This document shows, piece by piece, positions 1 to 4,601 of a stretch of DNA of 18,817 nucleotides; positions within the stretch are counted from its first letter, which is position 1, and the number at the start of each line of letters is the position of its first letter. Below the pieces are notes generated by a model that did not search any database, was not told the DNA's origin, and saw only the letters and a list, made by a program, of their open reading frames with translations. The DNA is taken from positions 1 to 18,817 of the forward strand of contig DATDVH010000064.1 in assembly GCA_035290045.1 (NCBI GenBank), read 5' to 3'. The position numbers were made by a program, and so were the translations under genes. This DNA comes from DATDVH01 sp035290045 (GTDB taxonomy: Bacteria > Patescibacteriota > Microgenomatia > UBA1406 > HO2-37-13b).

Positions 1-1
1 A

Positions 2-136
2 CAATGTATGGCGTTTAACACCAAATACAATCAACGCAGATTTCATCAGGCGTTAGGGTATAAAACACCTGCTGAATATGTTATATTACAAGTTGAAAAA
101 CAAACTCATCAACTGTATCGTATGTATAGGTCCTGA
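2..136 (+). CDS. Transposase/integrase C-terminal fragment (cut by window edge)
   Basis: The frame beginning at base 2 reads 44 residues to a TGA at 134-136. It contains YNQRRFHQALGYKTPAEY, the block that closes the DDE integrase-core domain in IS481/IS3-type transposases. The upstream catalytic D, D and E residues lie outside the window, so activity cannot be judged. The gene would be one half of an insertion sequence whose right end lies just after the stop. The bases around the stop (TCCTGAACACA, 131-141) could belong to a terminal inverted repeat, but the left end is needed to prove this. The nearest downstream gene, the HypC-like gene, is on the same strand and starts 57 bases later. Confidence 0.72.
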   Translation, partial: QCMAFNTKYNQRRFHQALGYKTPAEYVILQVEKQTHQLYRMYRS

Positions 137-144
137 ACACAGTG

Positions 145-172
145 TTGCAATTTCATCTGAAAACGGTATACT
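145..172 (+). promoter_or_regulatory. Candidate promoter of the hydrogenase accessory operon
   Basis: TTGCAA (145-150) and TATACT (167-172) are separated by 16 bases and lie 21 bases before the HypC-like start codon. The same TTGCAA plus 16-base spacing precedes guaB on the minus strand. The -35 box falls within a few bases of the transposase stop, so the insertion-sequence end may supply part of the promoter. This is prediction only. Confidence 0.45.
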
Positions 173-193
173 ATACTTCATAAAAATATTTAT

Positions 194-397
194 ATGTGTT
201 TCGCAATTCCTTATAAAATAAAAAAGAAAGAAAAGAATACTGCGACACTTGAAGATGGACGAATTATTCAACTGAATAGAAAAATGGAATTAGAAAAAGG
301 AGACTATATCCGTCTTATTGGAGATGTGATCGTTGATACGATATCAAAACAAGAAGGAATGAAAATACGACGTTTCATCTCTTCTTTATATCACTAA
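194..397 (+). CDS. hypC: HypC/HybG-family hydrogenase maturation chaperone (short, divergent)
   Basis: The 67-residue protein begins MCFAIPYKI, matching the MCxAIPxxV start of HypC/HupF proteins. After Met removal, Cys2 is the residue that binds the Fe(CN)2CO precursor and later the large subunit. The following beta-barrel pattern (LEDGRIIQLNRK, then GDYIRLIGDVIVDTISKQEG) fits the family. Differences are its small size (usually 75-95 residues) and the absence of the His found in the GDYVLVHxGFA segment, which here reads GDYIRLIGDVI. It is the first gene of a tight four-gene operon ending in a maturation protease, which supports a hydrogenase role. HypA, B, D, E and F are not in the window and must lie elsewhere if the cofactor is made. 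Confidence 0.82.
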   Translation: MCFAIPYKIKKKEKNTATLEDGRIIQLNRKMELEKGDYIRLIGDVIVDTISKQEGMKIRRFISSLYH

Positions 398-402
398 AAA
401 AT

Positions 403-1326
403 ATGGGAAAAATATTACAAAAAGGAATTTTTTTTGCCGTTATTACCGCACTTATTTCCGGATTTTCAATTTTTTACAATAAACTCGTACTGATAAAAGG
501 TATTGATCCTCTGAATTTTAACATACTCAAAAACGGAGGAGTTGCCTTTTTTTTAAGCATACTATTCATATCTTTCTCGGGAAAACGTATGTTTTTTATT
601 AAAAATACGGTACGCCACTGGTGGAAACTTTTATGTATTGGTATCATCGGAGGCAGTATTCCATTTTATCTTTTTTTTGAGGGATTAAAAATGACTTCAG
701 CTCTGAACGCAACACTTATTCACAAAACACTTTTTATCTGGGTTGCGCTTATGGCAATCCCCTTTTTAGGTGAAAGGTTATCTTTCTTTCAAGTTATTGG
801 GTATTTTTTCATTATTTTCAGCACTTTTTTTATCGGAGAATTTTCAAACGTACATTTTGGACATGGAGAATTAATGATTATAGGAGCAACACTACTGTGG
901 TCAGTAGAAACAATACTATCAAAAATATTCTTAAAAAATATTTCAAGCATGATCCTTGCATGGGGACGTATGTTTTTTGGTACACTTTTCCTTATCTTCA
1001 TTGCTCTTTTTCAAGGCAGGCTTCAAACTGTGATACAGGTTCCCACAACACAACTTTTTCCTCTTTTAGGAAGTATTCTTTTTCTCATAGGATATGTAAC
1101 GAGTTGGTATTATGCTTTGCAATTAGCTCCCGCAACTACTGTAACAGTAGTACTCGTATTATCAATCCCTATCACCAATATACTCACCGCGCTTTTTATA
1201 ACGCATACTCTCACTTCTTTACAGTTTACCAATAATGTCTTAATTACAGTCAGTGTGGCATGTATTATTTTCTCATTGCCCTCAATACGCACATATGTCA
1301 AACGATTATCAACCCATAATTCATGA
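403..1326 (+). CDS. EamA/DMT-superfamily permease
   Basis: The 307-residue integral membrane protein has about ten hydrophobic segments in two similar halves, the layout of the drug/metabolite transporter (EamA, ten-TM) superfamily. Each half carries the typical small-residue helix ends, for example near FYNKLVLIKGIDPLNF in the first half and TLLWSVETILSKIFLKN in the second. It starts 5 bases after the HypC-like stop, and its TGA is followed directly by the ATG of the next gene, so it is almost certainly co-transcribed with hydrogenase accessory genes. Family members export or import amino acids, nucleotide sugars and other metabolites, and substrates cannot be read from sequence. A role in moving a cofactor precursor or metal ligand for the hydrogenase is only a guess from position. 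Confidence 0.85.
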   Translation: MGKILQKGIFFAVITALISGFSIFYNKLVLIKGIDPLNFNILKNGGVAFFLSILFISFSGKRMFFIKNTVRHWWKLLCIGIIGGSIPFYLFFEGLKMTSALNATLIHKTLFIWVALMAIPFLGERLSFFQVIGYFFIIFSTFFIGEFSNVHFGHGELMIIGATLLWSVETILSKIFLKNISSMILAWGRMFFGTLFLIFIALFQGRLQTVIQVPTTQLFPLLGSILFLIGYVTSWYYALQLAPATTVTVVLVLSIPITNILTALFITHTLTSLQFTNNVLITVSVACIIFSLPSIRTYVKRLSTHNS

Positions 1327-2094
1327 ATGAATCAACACGGACTCACGCTGTGTAGTCGTTTTGCGTATCCTCCCAATTCATATGCGTTATGTGGCCCATC
1401 CAAGCAAAATGATTTATGCTGGTATGCATCAAACGTACACGGAGACAAAGGATTATCTGATATATTATCGCAATTTACAACATTGTATCCCTACCTCTGT
1501 TTTATCGCTGGAGAAAATAATATCAAAGATCCTTTTGATCCTTTAGTGGTTGAGGCGTACTGGATCGGAAACTCACTTTTGGAAAAAACATCACAGTCGC
1601 GTTTTGCACTCTATCTGGAAGACACTCTTGGAGTTAAGAAACGAATCACACGTACAGGATACACCACATTACTGTCAAAATTACATATAGGAGCTCTCCC
1701 ACATCATGCATTTCACGTAATAAATATATGGAGGCGCACAGGACATGATGATTCTCCTCATTCTGCAAAAAGCATGGAAGCATGTTTGATCAACTGGGGA
1801 AAAGTAACAAAAATAATGAAATATTCACTGACCATTGACACGTATCCTCTTATATATCATCAAAAAATACTTAAATTTGGAAGCAAACAACAAAGAAATA
1901 TTCGTGCATACGCACTGAACCAAAATATACATCAGATTACAGTCGGCGATTGGATCAGTTACCACTGGGGGATACTCTGCGTACGTATCTCACTCATTCA
2001 ACTGCAACGACTTATTTTTTATACTCAAAAAGCAATACATTTATTTAACCAGACCACTTCTTATGAAACAAAAAACTATATATATCATCGGTAA
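1327..2094 (+). CDS. DUF6390-like hydrogenase-associated protein
   Basis: The 255-residue soluble protein has no known catalytic motif. Several blocks match my memory of the DUF6390 family, which occurs beside [NiFe]-hydrogenase genes: FAYPPNSYALCGP near the N-terminus, PFDPLVVEAYWIGNSLL near residues 68-84, HHAFHVINIWRR near 125-136, a CLINWGKV segment near 150, and GDWISYHWG near 212-220. The function of the family is unknown. The clustered His, Cys and Trp residues could suggest metal or cofactor contact, but that is inference. It begins directly after the permease stop and overlaps the next gene by 32 bases, so translational coupling with the maturation protease is likely. The family name needs a profile search to confirm. 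Confidence 0.62.
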   Translation: MNQHGLTLCSRFAYPPNSYALCGPSKQNDLCWYASNVHGDKGLSDILSQFTTLYPYLCFIAGENNIKDPFDPLVVEAYWIGNSLLEKTSQSRFALYLEDTLGVKKRITRTGYTTLLSKLHIGALPHHAFHVINIWRRTGHDDSPHSAKSMEACLINWGKVTKIMKYSLTIDTYPLIYHQKILKFGSKQQRNIRAYALNQNIHQITVGDWISYHWGILCVRISLIQLQRLIFYTQKAIHLFNQTTSYETKNYIYHR

Positions 2095-2500
2095 TCCCAT
2101 TGTTTCTCTTGATGCACATGCAATATCTCTTATGCCTTTTGTACAAAGAACGTTTTTAAACTATCAATTTGTTCACCTTGATCCAACTGAAGAAATTGAT
2201 TATAGAGATAAAAAAGAATTCATTGGCATAGATACGGTGATGGGAATAGAAAAAGTAATGGTTTTTCATACTCTTGATGATTTTATTCTATCTCCTCGCT
2301 TTTCTCCTCATGATTACGATCTACTAACTCAATTAAAATTACTTCAGAAGTTGGGGAAAATTACGACGTGTATTATTATCGGTATTCCAACAAAAGGAAG
2401 TAAAAAAATAATTCAACATGATCTTAAGAATGTTTTTTCTTCCATGACACTTTCAGAAAATGCGAAGCGCAACTCATACAAGGGTCATACGCACGGATAA
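2063..2500 (+). CDS. [NiFe]-hydrogenase maturation protease (HyaD/HycI-like)
   Basis: The 145-residue protein fits the hydrogenase maturation endopeptidase family, which trims the C-terminal tail of the large subunit once nickel is inserted. IIGNPIVSLDAHAI at residues 8-21 corresponds to the GNPLLGDDGVG motif, with Asp17 at the position of the first nickel-sensing acid. IGIDTVMGIEK gives the second acid (Asp57). FSPHDYDL gives the conserved His of the SPH motif. The GNP loop is degenerate compared with classical members. The gene overlaps the DUF6390-like gene by 32 bases at its start. At its 3' end it overlaps the oppositely oriented large-subunit gene by 77 bases, so the pair is locked together. 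The probable substrate is encoded right there. Confidence 0.8.
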   Translation: MKQKTIYIIGNPIVSLDAHAISLMPFVQRTFLNYQFVHLDPTEEIDYRDKKEFIGIDTVMGIEKVMVFHTLDDFILSPRFSPHDYDLLTQLKLLQKLGKITTCIIIGIPTKGSKKIIQHDLKNVFSSMTLSENAKRNSYKGHTHG

Positions 2501-3719
2501 TTTGCTCAATTTCCCCTATCAGTGTCTGCTTGTCTTTATGGAGATTTTCTGTAAGGTATTCTCGTATACTTTTCTCAATACCGATCTGATTTTGACCTGT
2601 CGGGACAACGATACGAACAGTCGTTATTTTACCTGTTTCATCAATGCTTAATGAGTAAAAAAGAATACCGCGTGGAGCTTCAATGATACCGATCCCGCTA
2701 CTTTTTTTCCTGATAATTGCTTGTGGAGCTTCTTGAGCGATTGTCAGTGTTTTAAGTATATCAAGCGAAGAATCAACTGCATGAAGTATCTCAAGTGCTT
2801 GCGCCAGATTATTATGGTAGATATTCAAAGAAGGAAAAAGTGATAATACATTCTTTACGTCCTTTTTTGTCGTGGGATGAAGAGTATCTTTTCCATTGTT
2901 TAATCGGGCAAGAGCACCAACCATATATGTGTCTGATTGGAACGTGTATCCTGACGCGTGCGAATGAGGAATAACAACGTGAGTAAGATAATCACTATAC
3001 TCTTGATCGGATAGAGTTGAACCATCATGCATAGTCATAACGCCATCAAGAAAGTTAAAATCATTACTCTTAAGACTCACATATTTGATCTTTCTCTCCA
3101 ATGCAAATGTGCATTTTTGAAAAAGAGTAATAGTACGCAATACTGTCGGTCGTAGTGCTTCAAGTTCTGCAATAAGTTTTTTACAGTGTTCTTCGTCAGG
3201 AAGACGTGTAAACCCACCAACAGCTACAAAAGGCGCATGCACCGACCGTCCGCCAATTGTTTTCCCCAAAGCATTACCCACAGATTTTATCTCAAACACA
3301 TCGTGTAATATCTGATGATACTCATCATTGTTTTCATCAAGATCCAAAAGACTATCAACTCCTATTATGTCAGGAAGTGCAAAAAAATAAAGGTGCAATG
3401 CATGATCGCGTATGATAAGACCATAATTTAATAATTTCCGAAGAAGTACTGTCTGATCACTGGGAGTGATCTGAAGTGCATTTTCAATTGCTTTAATGGC
3501 ACATAAAAGATGTGCATTGGAACAGGTGCCGCAAATACGGGCAGTCAATTGTGGTACTCCCGCAACATCTTTTCCACGAATCGCTTGAGTATAAAATCGT
3601 TTAAATTCAGTGATGGAAAATTGCACTTTCTCAATCACATCATCTTTGACAACAACTGAAAGGCGCGCCTTTCCTTCTATTTTTGATATTTCGTCAACTG
3701 ATAAATCAAACGTATGCAT
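2424..3719 (-). CDS. [NiFe]-hydrogenase large (catalytic) subunit, group 3-like
   Basis: The 431-residue protein holds the NiFe site for reversible H2 activation. The L1 motif is RICGTCSNAH (61-70; ligands Cys63 and Cys66). The middle GGRSVHAPFVAVGG motif is at 156-169. The L2 motif is DPCMSCASH (412-420; ligands Cys414 and Cys417). A tail of 11 residues (421-431) follows His420, as expected for a precursor cleaved by a maturation protease. L2 ending in His rather than Arg points to group 3-like soluble enzymes (MvhA/HydA type) rather than group 4, but the exact subgroup needs phylogeny. The start follows the small subunit by 3 bases, so the two are one transcription unit. The last 25 codons plus the stop, including the whole L2 motif, lie antisense to the protease gene. 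Confidence 0.93.
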   Translation of the reverse strand: MHTFDLSVDEISKIEGKARLSVVVKDDVIEKVQFSITEFKRFYTQAIRGKDVAGVPQLTARICGTCSNAHLLCAIKAIENALQITPSDQTVLLRKLLNYGLIIRDHALHLYFFALPDIIGVDSLLDLDENNDEYHQILHDVFEIKSVGNALGKTIGGRSVHAPFVAVGGFTRLPDEEHCKKLIAELEALRPTVLRTITLFQKCTFALERKIKYVSLKSNDFNFLDGVMTMHDGSTLSDQEYSDYLTHVVIPHSHASGYTFQSDTYMVGALARLNNGKDTLHPTTKKDVKNVLSLFPSLNIYHNNLAQALEILHAVDSSLDILKTLTIAQEAPQAIIRKKSSGIGIIEAPRGILFYSLSIDETGKITTVRIVVPTGQNQIGIEKSIREYLTENLHKDKQTLIGEIEQIIRAYDPCMSCASHFLKVSWKKKHS

Positions 3720-3722
3720 ACA

Positions 3723-4217
3723 TTACCCTGTTTTAATTATCCCAAATTCACTCAAATAGGTATTGATAACTTTAAGAAATATATTCTCATCCATGGGACA
3801 TCCAGGAACGACTGCGTCAATACGGATCACATCTGCTATTTTTTTTACCATGGAGGCATAGGTAAAACGTAGTAAAATAGGCGCAATTTCCTTCTGCGTC
3901 TTCTCATCAAAAGTGTTTCGCTGCCCAGAAGGCATACCCGATACTGCACATGCTCCTATCGCTACTACTTTTTGAGAGCAATCACGTATTTTTTTTACCA
4001 TTTTTTCCTGCTCTTCTGAAGTAACCGCTCCCTCTATAAATGAAAGGTCTATATCCTGAAAACTTGTTTTTTTTTGGAGAGGAAGAAAATATGCGAATTC
4101 AATATAATTTTTCCATTGCATATAATGATCATTGAGCAGTTCTGTAAAGATGATCGTTGAATCTTCGCAACATGAAAAGGAAAACCACCCAACACGAAGT
4201 TTTTTTTTGTTTGTCAT
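3723..4217 (-). CDS. Minimal [NiFe]-hydrogenase small subunit with a Cys-Cys pair
   Basis: The 164-residue protein belongs to the NADH:ubiquinone oxidoreductase 20 kDa-like family, which binds the proximal [4Fe-4S] cluster. Visible motifs are GWFSFSCCEDS (10-20), IGACAVSGMPSGQRN (87-101) and VVPGCPMDE (136-144). Candidate ligands are therefore Cys16, Cys17, Cys90 and Cys140. Hydrogenases normally have CxxC at the first motif; here two adjacent cysteines replace it, as in complex I subunit NuoB. There is no C-terminal extension with medial or distal clusters and no Tat signal, so only one cluster is expected and the enzyme should be cytoplasmic. It leads the two-gene unit. A -10-like TATACT lies at 4231-4236 on the minus strand, 13 bases before its start. 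Confidence 0.88.
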   Translation of the reverse strand: MTNKKKLRVGWFSFSCCEDSTIIFTELLNDHYMQWKNYIEFAYFLPLQKKTSFQDIDLSFIEGAVTSEEQEKMVKKIRDCSQKVVAIGACAVSGMPSGQRNTFDEKTQKEIAPILLRFTYASMVKKIADVIRIDAVVPGCPMDENIFLKVINTYLSEFGIIKTG

Positions 4218-4258
4218 ATCTAGAATATTCAGTATAATATAAAATATTTATTATTTTG

Positions 4259-4264
4259 TATAAT
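4259..4264 (+). promoter_or_regulatory. Candidate -10 box for the miniprotein/zwf-gnd operon
   Basis: TATAAT at 4259-4264 is the clearest -10 box on the plus strand of this intergenic region; a second TATAAT lies at 4233-4238. Use of the first would give a leader of about 150 bases before the miniprotein start, containing the inverted repeats annotated at 4294-4411. No good -35 is visible. The minus-strand hydrogenase promoter must lie in the same 200 bases. Confidence 0.35.
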
Positions 4265-4293
4265 ATGATATATCGCTTTCAAATATACCCATC

Positions 4294-4411
4294 GTAGTTG
4301 AAATTACAAAACAATTTCAACGTACTGAAAGTCCTTAAGCAAAGCCGAAGAATAAAGGGTTATACCGTCCTGCCTGTCGGCAGTCAGGTTTAAAGCGGTA
4401 AAAATCTTAAG
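4294..4411 (+). promoter_or_regulatory. Candidate structured 5' leader RNA (unclassified)
   Basis: Several nested complementary segments occur just upstream of a good ribosome binding site. (a) GTTGAAATT (4297-4305) pairs with AATTTCAAC (4313-4321) over a 7-base loop, and GTA/TAC extend it across one bulged G. (b) CTTAAG (4334-4339) can pair with CTTAAG (4406-4411). (c) TACCG (4363-4367) pairs with CGGTA (4396-4400). (d) CCTGCCTG and CAGTCAGG (4369-4388) form a hairpin with loop TCGG and one mismatch. The right arm of (b) sits next to the Shine-Dalgarno at about 4413-4422. The nesting b>c>d is what a folded regulatory RNA would look like, but CTTAAG is self-complementary and the stems are short. 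I could not match it to a riboswitch class. Confidence 0.38.
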
Positions 4412-4423
4412 AAAGAAGGTGAT

Positions 4424-4594
4424 ATGTTTATGCAAAAAAATACTGATAATTCCAAAGCGTGCAAGGCGTGCGAATGTCCTTGTGATGAACATAAAGAACA
4501 TACTCATAATGATGAGGCTGAAAAAAAATGCGAACAGTGCACTGATGACAACCATACAGGACATCATTCACATGAGTGTAAGTGTAAAGAATAA
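4424..4594 (+). CDS. Cys/His-rich miniprotein, likely metal-binding
   Basis: The 56-residue ORF has 8 Cys and 8 His. The cysteines lie in a CxxCxCxC cluster (13, 16, 18, 20), a CxxC (36, 39) and a CxC (52, 54). The histidines are interspersed (HKEHTH near 23-28, HTGHHSH near 44-50). The rest is almost all Lys, Glu, Asp, Asn and Thr, with no hydrophobic core, as in metallothionein-like or metal-carrier peptides. A strong purine tract, AGAAGGTGAT (4413-4422), precedes the start, which is unusual in this SD-poor window; the second Met (4430) is an alternative start. It ends 7 bases before the dehydrogenase fusion and is divergent from the hydrogenase subunits, so zinc, copper or nickel handling is plausible. 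No family is recognised. Confidence 0.72.
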   Translation: MFMQKNTDNSKACKACECPCDEHKEHTHNDEAEKKCEQCTDDNHTGHHSHECKCKE

Positions 4595-4601
4595 AAAGAA
4601 T

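Noticed and set aside
4369..4388. CCTGCCTG/CAGTCAGG hairpin as a terminator
   Set aside because: No T-run follows, and it precedes rather than ends a gene; it may instead be part of the leader fold or a small dispersed repeat.
4321..4423. c-di-GMP-I (GEMM) riboswitch, suggested by GAAAG and GCAAAGCC
   Set aside because: Only short pieces match; the other conserved blocks of that class are missing and the stem order does not fit.
4419..4601. N-terminal extension of the zwf-gnd frame from GTG 4419
   Set aside because: It overlaps the miniprotein in another frame, has no similarity to G6PD N-termini, and the natural MHKKNQKYLPTIFVIFGITG start lies at 4602.
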